From Clostridiales bacterium (GTDB taxonomy: Bacteria; Bacillota; Clostridia; Oscillospirales; Oscillospiraceae): a stretch of DNA of 64,000 nt. Position numbers and translations under genes: made by a program. The stretch spans positions 1 to 64,000 of the forward strand of contig JAJUHC010000005.1 in the NCBI GenBank assembly GCA_029268065.1, given 5' to 3'. This document shows positions 1 through 8,545 of this stretch, in pieces. Each line of letters starts with the position of its first letter. Position 1 is the stretch's first letter. The notes beneath the pieces are model-generated. The model was given only the letters and a program-made list of their open reading frames with translations, ran no database searches and was not told where the DNA came from.

Positions 1-1
1 C

Positions 2-1720
2 GGCAACTACATAGATATTTACGACATCGCGCAGGCGGTCGAGGATAAGGTAACCGTAAAGATTTACTACGAAAGCCGACTTGCCAAGGTCAATCTTACC
101 GAAGAAGGCAAAAAGCTGATTGAAGAATTCGACAGCGAGCTCGAGGAAGTGGACGAAAACGACGAGGCCAAAGCCGCCAAGATGAAATGGGCGAAGCTTG
201 AGGCTATCGTCGGCAACAAGGAACGCCTCGCCACACTGGCAAAAGACATCGTGACGCATTTTGAAGACCGGCAGAAGGTCTTTGACGGCAAGGCGATGAT
301 CGTCGCCATGAGCCGCAGAATCGCCGTTGATTTGTACAATGAAATAAAAAAGCTGCGCCCGGAGTGGCACAGCGACGATTTGGACAAGGGCGTTGTCAAG
401 GTTGTTATCACCTCGTCAAGCTCCGACGGCGTGGAAATGCAAAAGCACCATACCACGAAGACGGAGCGCAAAGCGCTTGCGCAGCGCATGAAGGACGAAA
501 ACGATCCTTTAAAAATTGTCATCGTGCGCGATATGTGGCTGACGGGATTCGACGCGCCCTGCCTGAACACCATGTATATCGACAAGCCGATGAAGGACCA
601 CAACCTTATGCAGGCCATCGCGCGGGTAAACCGCGTTTTCAAGGACAAGCCGGGCGGGCTGATTGTCGACTATATCGGCATCGCCTCAAGTCTGAAAAAA
701 GCGCTGGGCTTTTATGCGGAGAGCGGCGGCAAGGGCGTTCCTGCGGAAACCCAGGCAAAAGCCGTTGAGATCATGCTTGAAAAGCTGGAGGTTGTCCGGC
801 AGATTTTGCACGGTTTTGACTATTCGGGCTTCTTCAATGCGGAGGTAAAGGATAAGCTTTCCGTTATCCTTCGCGCCGAAGACCATATTTTATCCGCAGG
901 CGATAAAAAAGCCCGCTTTATTAAGGAAGTTACCCTGCTTGGCCAGGCTTACGCGCTCGCCAAACCGGATAAAGCGACGGTCACTCATGCGGAAGAAATC
1001 GCGTTTTTCCAGGCGGTGAAGGCAAGGCTTACAAAGTTTGAAACAAGCGGCGAGAGCGGTACAAATTACGAGTCAGTGATAAAGAACATCGTCGATTCGG
1101 CTATTGCGTCGGACGATGTCGTCGATATCTTTGACGCCGCCGGCATTGAAAAGCCGGAGCTGTCCATTCTCTCCGAGGAGTTTCTCAAGGAAATTCAGGG
1201 GATGAAATATAAAAATGTGGCCATCGAGCTATTGAAAAAGATCCTGTCCGATGAAATAAAGATACGCTCGAAGCATAACCTCACGAAATCAAAATCCCTT
1301 ATGGAAATGCTCGACGCCGCGCTGAAACGATACCAGAACAACCTGCTCACAACGGCTGAAATCATTGAAGAGCTTATCCGTATTGCCAAGGAGATTAATA
1401 AAGCGGACAGGCGCGGCGAGGAACTCGGCCTGTCTGAGGATGAGCTTGCGTTTTACGACGCGCTTGAAACCAATGACAGCGCGGTTAAAGTTCTGGGCAA
1501 TGAAACGTTACGGGCAATCGCCCGCGAGCTTGCGGACAAGGTGCGCAGGAATGCAACCATAGACTGGACACTGAAGGAAAGCGTAAGGGCAAAGCTGATA
1601 GTGCTGGTTCGCCGCACGCTGAACAAATACGGCTATCCGCCGGACAAGCAGCAGCGCGCCGTGGAAACGGTCATGAAGCAGGCGGAGAATTTGGCGGATA
1701 TATGGGCGGCGGAAGCATAG
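2..1720 (+). CDS. hsdR: Type I restriction enzyme R subunit (HsdR), 3' part only
   Basis: The motor/nuclease subunit of a type I restriction-modification complex cuts unmodified DNA after ATP-driven translocation. The reading frame is open from base 2, so the first in-frame ATG (149) is internal and the true start is left of the window. About 572 residues are visible; the family is usually about 1000, so the N-terminal nuclease and first RecA domain are missing from view. The segment YESRLAKV and the later MWLTGFDAPCLNTMYIDKP and QAIARVNRVF match the second RecA-like helicase domain (motifs V and VI) of HsdR. The rest is the helical C-terminal region that docks on the methylase core. The hsdM and hsdS genes would be expected outside the window. 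The frame is intact to its stop, with no sign of decay. Confidence 0.93.
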   Translation, partial: GNYIDIYDIAQAVEDKVTVKIYYESRLAKVNLTEEGKKLIEEFDSELEEVDENDEAKAAKMKWAKLEAIVGNKERLATLAKDIVTHFEDRQKVFDGKAMIVAMSRRIAVDLYNEIKKLRPEWHSDDLDKGVVKVVITSSSSDGVEMQKHHTTKTERKALAQRMKDENDPLKIVIVRDMWLTGFDAPCLNTMYIDKPMKDHNLMQAIARVNRVFKDKPGGLIVDYIGIASSLKKALGFYAESGGKGVPAETQAKAVEIMLEKLEVVRQILHGFDYSGFFNAEVKDKLSVILRAEDHILSAGDKKARFIKEVTLLGQAYALAKPDKATVTHAEEIAFFQAVKARLTKFETSGESGTNYESVIKNIVDSAIASDDVVDIFDAAGIEKPELSILSEEFLKEIQGMKYKNVAIELLKKILSDEIKIRSKHNLTKSKSLMEMLDAALKRYQNNLLTTAEIIEELIRIAKEINKADRRGEELGLSEDELAFYDALETNDSAVKVLGNETLRAIARELADKVRRNATIDWTLKESVRAKLIVLVRRTLNKYGYPPDKQQRAVETVMKQAENLADIWAAEA

Positions 1721-2053
1721 GAGTAGCTGTATAATAGACATGATATTTTAGAATTAATGATTTAAGGCAATATGAAGTGTACCTACCTTTGCCTGACATT
1801 TATATTTCCGAGAATTTACACCACTATATAAGATTATAGCGACATGCGCCGCGTGACGGGCTTATTTAGTGCACCTGCGCGGCGATAGTCGTGCGGTTTC
1901 CCGTTGGTTGGATGCGTGCGGTACAGACGTTTCCGTTGCGTTATACAGTCTTGCCCTACTTTTTGGGCGCTTTCAAGTTGAGTTTTTCTTGCAGGTCCGT
2001 TTTCGAAAAGAAGCGGCAATTCTCCTAAACAAACCGCGCAGCGTATAAAATGG

Positions 2054-2082
2054 TTGACAAGGAAAATTATATATGGTACCGT
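2054..2082 (+). promoter_or_regulatory. Possible promoter of the cobalamin-riboswitch transcript
   Basis: A perfect -35 box, TTGACA, lies at 2054-2059 and a weak -10 (TACCGT) lies 17 bases further on, about 30 bases before the riboswitch. The -10 match is poor, so only the -35 is convincing. The rest of 1721-2110 shows no gene I can support. Confidence 0.35.
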
Positions 2083-2109
2083 AAAGCCTGAAAGTAAATA
2101 GCATTTCAA

Positions 2110-2300
2110 GTGTCCCCATGGACGTATGGTTTCGGGGAAGAATAGAGAATCGGGTGCAAGTCCCGAGCGGAACCGCCGCTGTGTGCGCCGAGGCCGTGCT
2201 CGTCGACGAAAGTCGGTCACTGGGAAACCGGGAAGGCAGAGCATGTACCGCAGGAGGATTTTCTCCTATAAGCGCGAGCCAGAAGACCTGCTATGAAATG
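2110..2300 (+). promoter_or_regulatory. Cobalamin (B12) riboswitch
   Basis: The conserved core of the cobalamin aptamer is readable: GAATCGGGTGCAAGTCCCGA at about 2147-2166, then GCGGAACCGCCGCTGTG, then GTCACTGGGAAACCGGGAAG at about 2216-2235, and the B12 box AGCCAGAAGACCTGC at about 2278-2291. The element precedes a terminator hairpin at 2349-2384 and, on the same strand, the methyltransferase/transporter genes. By family rule, adenosylcobalamin or a related corrinoid binding would switch expression off. Exact 5' and 3' limits are estimated. Confidence 0.93.
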
Positions 2301-2348
2301 AACGCCGCCCGCGGTTTTCGGGGTCGGTATGTTATGACGCAGAAATAC

Positions 2349-2384
2349 GGCTGCGGCAGTCATTGTGACTGCCGCAGCCTTTTT
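2349..2384 (+). terminator. Intrinsic terminator of the cobalamin riboswitch
   Basis: GGCTGCGGCAGT and ACTGCCGCAGCC form a 12-bp perfect stem with a short loop, followed by a run of five T. It lies about 50 bases after the B12 box, the normal place for the expression platform, so it probably acts as the ligand-dependent attenuator for the genes downstream. Confidence 0.85.
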
Positions 2385-2497
2385 CATTAATTTTTTTGCA
2401 TCGCGGCTATCGGGCGGCGCCACGGACAGCCTGCGTTTTGCCCGGTGCGCCATTTAACGGCATTATACGATGAGCTGACCGAAAAACGGAGGTTCTG

Positions 2498-2527
2498 GCC
2501 TGGCCTGACGCGCTTTCCGCGTCAGGC
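2498..2527 (+). other. GC-rich hairpin in the leader before the methyltransferase gene
   Basis: GGCCTGACGCG and CGCGTCAGGCC form an 11-bp perfect stem around CTTTC. No T-run follows, so it is not a classic terminator. It may be an RNA-stability or processing structure in the leader between the riboswitch terminator and the first gene. Confidence 0.5.
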
Positions 2528-2662
2528 CGACTGGAGCCTCTTTATGCTTTTTCTGCACCGAAAGCAATTTGGGCGCTGAAAAGCCAAGCTCGCCGTTTAA
2601 AAAAGAAGGAGGAATGGATAATAGACACTTTAGGCAATCGATACGGCAAGCTGTGGAGCGAT

Positions 2663-3442
2663 ATGGTCCAGCAAAATGCGAAGTATAATAAGCGGCTGGC
2701 AAATGACGAGGAGGAGAGACTGTTCTGGAAAAAATACGTTAGGCAAAAGCCCGACTATGCGCCGGATACTTATTCCGTCAAGGTCTGTGATGCGGTCTGC
2801 GCGCTTGTTAAATCTGCGGACGCAAGATCTGTCCTTGAAATCGGGCCGGGATGGGGCAACTATACGATGCGCCTTGCACAATTGGTCGAGGACTATGCCT
2901 GTATTGATATTTCCGAAGACATTTTGGACTATTTAATGAGAATTGCGCGGGACAAGGGAATTAATAACATAACTGCACTGTGCGCAAAATGGGAGGATGC
3001 CGAGACCCGGAGGTATGATGCGGTATTTGCCTATAATTGCTTTTACAGGATGTCTAATGTTGAACACTCCCTGAAGAAGATTGATGACAGCGCCGGAAAA
3101 TTGTGCGTTGTAGGTATGAATTCCAGCCCCGAGCAGCCGTATCTGACTGCCCTTGAGGAAGAATTGGGGCTGATGTTATGCTACACGCGTCTGGATTGTC
3201 GGATTTTAGAAAGGATTGTCTGGCAGATGGGAATCAAGGTGGAATTTAAGAGCATTCCGAATGATCGTGAATATGAGTATGACGACTTTGAAAGCCTATT
3301 TGCCGGCGCGGCAAGGTACATCCGCCAGCCTTTTGACGAGCAGAAAGTCAGCGACGTCCTGTTGCGTTATTATCGTTTTGAAAACGGGAAATACCGCTGC
3401 AGCCATAAGTTCACGTCCGATCTGACTTATTGGTATAAGTGA
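2663..3442 (+). CDS. Class I SAM-dependent methyltransferase
   Basis: A 259-residue protein with the SAM-binding motif I LEIGPGWG at residues 58-65 and an acidic post-motif ACIDIS around residue 80, as in Rossmann-fold methyltransferases. The substrate cannot be read from sequence. It is the first gene after the cobalamin riboswitch, 28 bases ahead of a nickel/peptide-type binding-protein gene. The start is uncertain: ATG 2663 has only a weak GGAG. The frame stays open and protein-like upstream (IIDTLGNRYGKLW), while the best ribosome binding site (AAGGAGG near 2608) serves an ATG at 2614 that is in another frame. Either the N-terminus is longer with a rare start, or a one-base shift lies near 2614-2660. 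Confidence 0.82.
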   Translation: MVQQNAKYNKRLANDEEERLFWKKYVRQKPDYAPDTYSVKVCDAVCALVKSADARSVLEIGPGWGNYTMRLAQLVEDYACIDISEDILDYLMRIARDKGINNITALCAKWEDAETRRYDAVFAYNCFYRMSNVEHSLKKIDDSAGKLCVVGMNSSPEQPYLTALEEELGLMLCYTRLDCRILERIVWQMGIKVEFKSIPNDREYEYDDFESLFAGAARYIRQPFDEQKVSDVLLRYYRFENGKYRCSHKFTSDLTYWYK

Positions 3443-3470
3443 CTTTAAAAAACTATTTGGGAGGATACAT

Positions 3471-5063
3471 ATGAACCGAAGCGCAAAAACAAAATTCAAG
3501 AAGCTTATTGCGTCCATTTTATCGGCAATTTTCATCTTTTCCCTTGCGGGATGCTCGGAGAGCAGCAAAGCTCCGCAGGGGGGTAGCTCCGCAAAACCCG
3601 TTTCATCGGTTAATAAAGATGCGGAAATCGCACTCGGCGGGTACCGCGACCTCGCCCCCGGGGAAAAGGACGGGTATTATTGCAGCAGCATTCTCTATGT
3701 GTGGGAACCTCTTGTCAGGCAGGACGACAACGGGTCTCCGACACCTTGTCTTGCGGAGAGCTGGGAAATGTCAAAAGACGGTAAAGAATGGACTTTTCAT
3801 CTTAAAAAGGGAGTTCAATTTCACGACGGGCAGCCCTTCAACGCGGACGCGGTCGTTGCGAATTTTGACCGCATGAAGCTTGGGATTAAAAAGTCCTCCT
3901 TCTATCCCTTGGATATCAATACGTTTTATCCGGGGCTTAAGGCCTATTCAAAGGTGGATGACTATACCTTCAAGCTTACATTCAACAACCCGGCTCCGAC
4001 GCAGATATACAATATGGTCAACTTCGGAAGTCCCATGTACAGCCCGAAATGCTTTGACAAGGAGGGCAACTTCAGCGGAATCGCTCAGGGCACCGGTCCG
4101 TTTAAGATTATTGAGAACGTCAAGGACCAGTATGTAGTGCTGTCGCGAAATGACAATTACTACGGAACAAAGGCGAAGGCCAAAACCATACGCGTGAAGG
4201 TCATTCCCGACGCCGATACCCGCTTTTCAGCGCTTAAGGCCGGTGAAATCATGGGCGTGATCGATCTTAACGCCATTCCCGTTTCGCTTGCGGTAAAGCT
4301 CAAAGACAGCCCGGATTTTGCGGTGACTACCTGCAAATCCACGATGATTCGCTTTCTGACGGTCAACGGCACCAAGTTTCCATTCAACGATGTAAGAATG
4401 CGTCAGGCGGTGAGCCTTGCGCTGAAGCGAGATTCGATTGTCGGCGACCTTTACGGCGGCTTTGGAACGCCCACCACGAACATACTGAATTACAGCACCC
4501 CTTTTTATAAGGAAATACCGGTTGAGGAGAACCTTGAAAAGGCAAAGAAGCTGGCGAAGGAGGTTCTTGGAGATAAACGCCGCGAGCTTGTGTTTTTGAT
4601 CAACAGCGGCGAGGTTACGCAGAAGGCAGAGGCCGAGCTGATAGGCTCGTGGCTTTCAGAGATAGGATTGGATGTAAAAATACAATCCCTGGAGATGAAT
4701 ACCCTGAAGGAGCAGCTTAAGGCGGGGAAATACGACATCGCCAGGATGCAGCAGGGCCTGTCAAACAGCGAGCCGTTTACGATATTCAGCCGCTTTATGC
4801 TGCCCAGCGGAGACCAGAATAAGAATTACAGCCTCGGCTATCACAATGCGAACGTAGACAAGCTTATGGAGGAGGCTTCCGCCGCTCTTGATATGGCCAG
4901 ACGCAAGGAGATATATAATCAGCTCCAGCAGATTTCCTCGGAGGAGTTTCCGGTCATTCCGCTGTTTAACGATATGACGCTGATGGCGTACAGCAAGAAG
5001 CTCACGGGTTATCAGGCGAGATCATACGGCATTGATCTGCCTGATATAGCATGGAAAGACTAA
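3471..5063 (+). CDS. Substrate-binding lipoprotein of an Opp/Nik-type ABC importer
   Basis: This 530-residue protein belongs to the SBP_bac_5 family (OppA/DppA/NikA). It opens with a lysine-rich signal peptide and a lipobox, LAGC, near residue 27, so it should be anchored on the outer face of the membrane. The typical family segment LAESWEMSKDGKEWTFHLKK appears near residue 90. It heads a set of two permeases and two ATPases with almost no spacing. Known ligands of the family are peptides, nickel and metal-chelates. Because a cobalamin riboswitch lies upstream, a cobalt or corrinoid-related ligand is inferred, not shown. A good GGGAGG precedes ATG 3471. Confidence 0.9.
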   Translation: MNRSAKTKFKKLIASILSAIFIFSLAGCSESSKAPQGGSSAKPVSSVNKDAEIALGGYRDLAPGEKDGYYCSSILYVWEPLVRQDDNGSPTPCLAESWEMSKDGKEWTFHLKKGVQFHDGQPFNADAVVANFDRMKLGIKKSSFYPLDINTFYPGLKAYSKVDDYTFKLTFNNPAPTQIYNMVNFGSPMYSPKCFDKEGNFSGIAQGTGPFKIIENVKDQYVVLSRNDNYYGTKAKAKTIRVKVIPDADTRFSALKAGEIMGVIDLNAIPVSLAVKLKDSPDFAVTTCKSTMIRFLTVNGTKFPFNDVRMRQAVSLALKRDSIVGDLYGGFGTPTTNILNYSTPFYKEIPVEENLEKAKKLAKEVLGDKRRELVFLINSGEVTQKAEAELIGSWLSEIGLDVKIQSLEMNTLKEQLKAGKYDIARMQQGLSNSEPFTIFSRFMLPSGDQNKNYSLGYHNANVDKLMEEASAALDMARRKEIYNQLQQISSEEFPVIPLFNDMTLMAYSKKLTGYQARSYGIDLPDIAWKD

Positions 5064-5064
5064 A

Positions 5065-6006
5065 GTGTTAAGATATTCGCTGCAAAAAATACTTTCTCTG
5101 ATACCGGTGCTTGCAGGCATATCTCTTATCGCCTTTCTGCTGGGAGTCGTATCGCCGGGCGATCCCGCCGAGATAGCGCTGAGCAGGGGAGGAATGTCCG
5201 AGGCGACGCGGGAGCAGGTTTCGGCGATGCGGCGGGAAATGGGGCTTGACCTTCCGCTGCCCGTTCAGTATGCCCGCTGGCTCGGAAACGCGTTGAAGGG
5301 AGATTTGGGCAAGTCCTTCTCCACCGGTGAACCGGTGGGGCAGGCGCTTGCCCGTCGCCTGCCCGTGACCTTGCGGCTTGCCGCTTACGCCATGCTGCTG
5401 ACATGCTTTTTCGGAATACTTTTCGGAATACTGTCCGCCGCCTATAAAGACCGCACAGTGGATTTGTGCATCAGGGGAGCTGCAAGCGTAATACTTTCGC
5501 TGCCCGGGTTTTGGCTCGCCATTTTGATGATTCTCATTTTCGCGGAAAATCTCAGGTGGCTTCCCACAAGCGGTGTGGGAGGCGCAAAAAGCATGCTCAT
5601 GCCAGCCGTAACGCTTTCCGTTGCAACGATGGCTACTGCCGCGCGTCTGACGCGTTCGGCCCTGCTGACTGAAATGGGCAAGCAATATTGTCTCGCTGCG
5701 AACGCTAGAGGTATAGGCAAATACCGCCTGGTTGTAAGAAACGCGTTGCCGAACGCCATAGTTCCCGTCGTGACGCTGCTGGGAAATTACTTTGGCGGGA
5801 TTCTCGGAGGCTCGGTTATCGCCGAAACGATATTCGCGCTGCCGGGAATCGGGAGCTACGCCGTCCAGGCCATATACATGCGCGACTATCCGGCGCTTCA
5901 AGGCTATGTTTTAATTACCGGACTGATTTATGTGATAATCACGCTGGTGATCGATATTTTGAGCCTGGTACTGAATCCCAAAATCAGACTTGGAGGTGGC
6001 GCTTAA
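5065..6006 (+). CDS. ABC importer permease 1 (DppB/NikB type)
   Basis: Inner-membrane permease of 313 residues with six hydrophobic segments and the family N-terminal run ISLIAFLLGVVSPGDPAE. The EAA-type coupling loop ANARGIGKYRLVVRNALPNA lies near residues 212-231. The start is GTG 5065, two bases after the stop of the binding-protein gene, so the genes are co-transcribed and probably translationally coupled. The stop overlaps the start of the next permease at 6006. It forms the translocation pore together with the following gene product. Confidence 0.92.
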   Translation: MLRYSLQKILSLIPVLAGISLIAFLLGVVSPGDPAEIALSRGGMSEATREQVSAMRREMGLDLPLPVQYARWLGNALKGDLGKSFSTGEPVGQALARRLPVTLRLAAYAMLLTCFFGILFGILSAAYKDRTVDLCIRGAASVILSLPGFWLAILMILIFAENLRWLPTSGVGGAKSMLMPAVTLSVATMATAARLTRSALLTEMGKQYCLAANARGIGKYRLVVRNALPNAIVPVVTLLGNYFGGILGGSVIAETIFALPGIGSYAVQAIYMRDYPALQGYVLITGLIYVIITLVIDILSLVLNPKIRLGGGA

Positions 6007-6830
6007 TGCGTAAAGCGAGAATTCAAGGCGTTGTCGCCACGGCGATTTTATCTGTGATAATTATTTCAAGTCTGCTGGCTCCAGTGCTCGCTCCCTATCC
6101 TCCGAATGCAACCGAGATTTCTATACGGCTTCAGGGGCCGTCCGCCGCTCATCCGCTGGGGACCGATTCACTGGGGCGAGACATGCTGAGCAGGGCGCTT
6201 TACGGGGGACGCGCTTCAATGCTGCTGGCTCTCGCCGCTACGCTCATATCCATGCTTGTCGGCATGGTGCTGGGGATGATCTCCGGGTACTACGGCGGAA
6301 TAGCTGACTGGTGCATTACCGCGGCGACCAATATTTCTCAGGGATTGCCCGGAACCTGTCTGATGATTGCAGTAGCGGGAGTGCTGGGGCCGAGCGTGTT
6401 CAGCCTCCTGCTTGCGCTGACGCTCACTTCATGGGCCGGCTTTTCAAGGATAGTGCGTACGGAGGTCCTGAGAATGCGGGAAGAGCCTTATATCGAAGCC
6501 ATGCGCTGCCTTGGAAGCGGTGACCTGAGACTGCTTTTCCGCCATATGCTTCCCAATATGCTCCATAATATCGCGATACTTTTTACAATCAGGACGGGAC
6601 GCTGCGTTCTGTCGATTGCTTCACTGAGCTTTCTGGGGCTGGGGGTACAGCCGCCCAACCCGGACTGGAGCGTCATGGTCTACGACGCCCGCCTTCATTA
6701 CAGAAGCGCCTCCCACCTCATTATCGTGCCGGGGCTTTGCATTTTCCTGCTGCTCCTTGCCATCAATATGCTGGGAGATGCTCTCAGGGATCGTTTCGAT
6801 GTGAGAAGTGAAGAGGTTCGCGAATGCTAG
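6006..6830 (+). CDS. ABC importer permease 2 (DppC/NikC type)
   Basis: Second permease, 274 residues. It shows the family hallmark HPLGTDSLGRDMLSRALYGG near residues 49-68 and a coupling loop EAMRCLGSGDLRLLFRHMLP near residue 164. SLSFLGLGVQPPNPDWSVMV near residue 206 is the conserved C-terminal signature. It overlaps the previous gene by one base and the next ATPase gene by seven bases, a tight operon arrangement. Confidence 0.92.
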   Translation: MRKARIQGVVATAILSVIIISSLLAPVLAPYPPNATEISIRLQGPSAAHPLGTDSLGRDMLSRALYGGRASMLLALAATLISMLVGMVLGMISGYYGGIADWCITAATNISQGLPGTCLMIAVAGVLGPSVFSLLLALTLTSWAGFSRIVRTEVLRMREEPYIEAMRCLGSGDLRLLFRHMLPNMLHNIAILFTIRTGRCVLSIASLSFLGLGVQPPNPDWSVMVYDARLHYRSASHLIIVPGLCIFLLLLAINMLGDALRDRFDVRSEEVREC

Positions 6831-7768
6831 ACGCTGAAATCCACGATATAGTTTTGAAAAAGCTGTCGGTACACTTTGCCGCTTTCTCGGGGCTTATCAG
6901 AGCGGTAGACGGTGTGGACGCGGTATTCAGCAAAGGGCATATAACCGGTATTCTTGGAGAGAGCGGCTGCGGCAAGTCTGTGCTGGGCCTTGGAATACTC
7001 GGATTGCTCCCGTCCTACGCAAGAGTCGGCGGCGAAATTCTGTACGGTGATACGAACATGTTAAAGGCCGATCCACGCTGGCTGCGCATTTTCAGAGGAC
7101 GGGGGATCGGTTTGATACCGCAGAACCCAAGCGAATCCCTCAATTCCGCGAGAAGGATAGGCGCTCATCTGGACGAGGCCATGCTGAACCTTTCAGGAAG
7201 CGGGAGGGAAAGGAAAGCCAGGGCGGAGGCTTTGCTTCGCAGCTTCGGCTTTGAAGAGCCGTCTAGGATTATGCGGGCGTATCCGTTTGAGCTGAGCGGA
7301 GGCATGCAGCAGCGTGTCCTTTGCGCCATAGGAGTGGCGTGCTCTCCCCAATGGGTGCTTGCGGACGAACCGACTAAGGGCCTGGATTTTGATCTGCGCG
7401 GTCAGGTCTGCGATACGCTTCTCTCGCTAAGGCAGCATGGCGTGGGAGGAATGCTGGTCATCACCCACGATCTTGCTCTTGCCGAGAACGTTTGCGATAC
7501 GGTGGCTATAATGTACGGAGGCGAAATTCTGGAGACGGGGCGGGAGACGATCAGGAATCCCAGGCATCCTTATACCAAAGACTTTTTGGAGGCGCTCCCG
7601 AAAAACGGTATGCGTCCCATTCCAGGCATGCCTCCTGAAATCGGAGACAAAACGGCGGGCTGCAAATATGCGCCGAGGTGCAAATATCGCAAAAATTGCT
7701 GCGATTATGAAAAGCCGCCTTCCGTAGAGACGGAAGGCTCGACAGTGAGGTGTTTCCTATATGCTTGA
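6824..7768 (+). CDS. ABC importer ATPase 1 (DppD/NikD type)
   Basis: Cytoplasmic ATPase of 314 residues. Walker A is GESGCGKS (residues 45-52), the signature is LSGGMQQRV (about 157-165), and Walker B is VLADEP (about 178-183). A C-terminal oligopeptide/dipeptide-transporter domain carries clustered cysteines (CKYAPRCKYRKNCC), typical of OppD/DppD/OppF proteins, where these cysteines may hold an Fe-S cluster. It overlaps both neighbours in the operon. Confidence 0.92.
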   Translation: MLDAEIHDIVLKKLSVHFAAFSGLIRAVDGVDAVFSKGHITGILGESGCGKSVLGLGILGLLPSYARVGGEILYGDTNMLKADPRWLRIFRGRGIGLIPQNPSESLNSARRIGAHLDEAMLNLSGSGRERKARAEALLRSFGFEEPSRIMRAYPFELSGGMQQRVLCAIGVACSPQWVLADEPTKGLDFDLRGQVCDTLLSLRQHGVGGMLVITHDLALAENVCDTVAIMYGGEILETGRETIRNPRHPYTKDFLEALPKNGMRPIPGMPPEIGDKTAGCKYAPRCKYRKNCCDYEKPPSVETEGSTVRCFLYA

Positions 7769-8444
7769 GGCGGTAGGAATAAGCAAAACCTTCCGCAGCG
7801 GTTGGGGCACCCGGCCGTATAAGGCGCTTGAAGACGTCAGCCTTCATGTGGGGGGCGGGGAAATACTGGGATTGATGGGGCCAAGCGGTTGCGGCAAGAG
7901 CACTCTCGCCAGGATTCTCCTCCGTTTGCTGCCCTGCGACCAGGGGGAGGTTTTATACGGAAATGAGAATATCAGCAAGCTTAAGGGACGGGGCTTGCTG
8001 CCGTTTCGCAGGGAGGTTCAACTGATTTCCCAGCGTCCGGAGTCGTTTTTTAACCCGTCGATCAAGCTGGGAGATAGTCTTGTCGAGCCATTGAGGATTT
8101 TCGGGATATATGAAAAAGCTTCCTCTCAGGAATTGCTTTTGCACAGCCTTGAGCAGGTCAAGCTGAACGCACAGCTTCTCGACCGCTATCCCCATCAGGT
8201 GAGCGGTGGGGAAATACAGCGATTGTCCCTTTGCCGCGCCCTGCTGCTTCAGCCAAAGGTGCTTGTTCTGGACGAGCCAACCTCAATGCTGGACATCTCG
8301 GTACAGGCGCAGATACTTAACATTTTGAAGGAAATTCAAAAGGATCGCCGGTTATCCTACCTTTTTATTTCACACGATCGCGACGTGGTGCGCTGGATGT
8401 GCGACAGAGTGGTACTCATGCGAAACGGTCGCATGGAGATTTGA
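7761..8444 (+). CDS. ABC importer ATPase 2 (DppF/NikE type, short)
   Basis: A 227-residue ATPase with Walker A GPSGCGKS, signature VSGGEIQRLSLCRALL and Walker B VLVLDEPTS. It is about 90 residues shorter than OppF/DppF because the cysteine-containing C-terminal extension is absent, which is more like NikE. It pairs with the previous ATPase. A 101-base gap follows before the second methyltransferase gene. Confidence 0.9.
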   Translation: MLEAVGISKTFRSGWGTRPYKALEDVSLHVGGGEILGLMGPSGCGKSTLARILLRLLPCDQGEVLYGNENISKLKGRGLLPFRREVQLISQRPESFFNPSIKLGDSLVEPLRIFGIYEKASSQELLLHSLEQVKLNAQLLDRYPHQVSGGEIQRLSLCRALLLQPKVLVLDEPTSMLDISVQAQILNILKEIQKDRRLSYLFISHDRDVVRWMCDRVVLMRNGRMEI

Positions 8445-8545
8445 AAGTTAAAACCGACAGAAAAAAGAAAGTCCAACAAATCGCTAAATCTGAGATGCTT
8501 CGTGAATTGTTGAGTTTTTACATCTATAAATACGGAGGGAAACCA

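Noticed and set aside
1834-2244. A 136-codon leftward frame over the riboswitch leader
   Set aside because: It covers the riboswitch, has no supported start or family, and the conserved aptamer bases explain the sequence better.
5068-5901. A 277-codon leftward frame opposite the first permease gene
   Set aside because: It is a shadow of a strongly supported permease gene and lacks a recognisable protein pattern.
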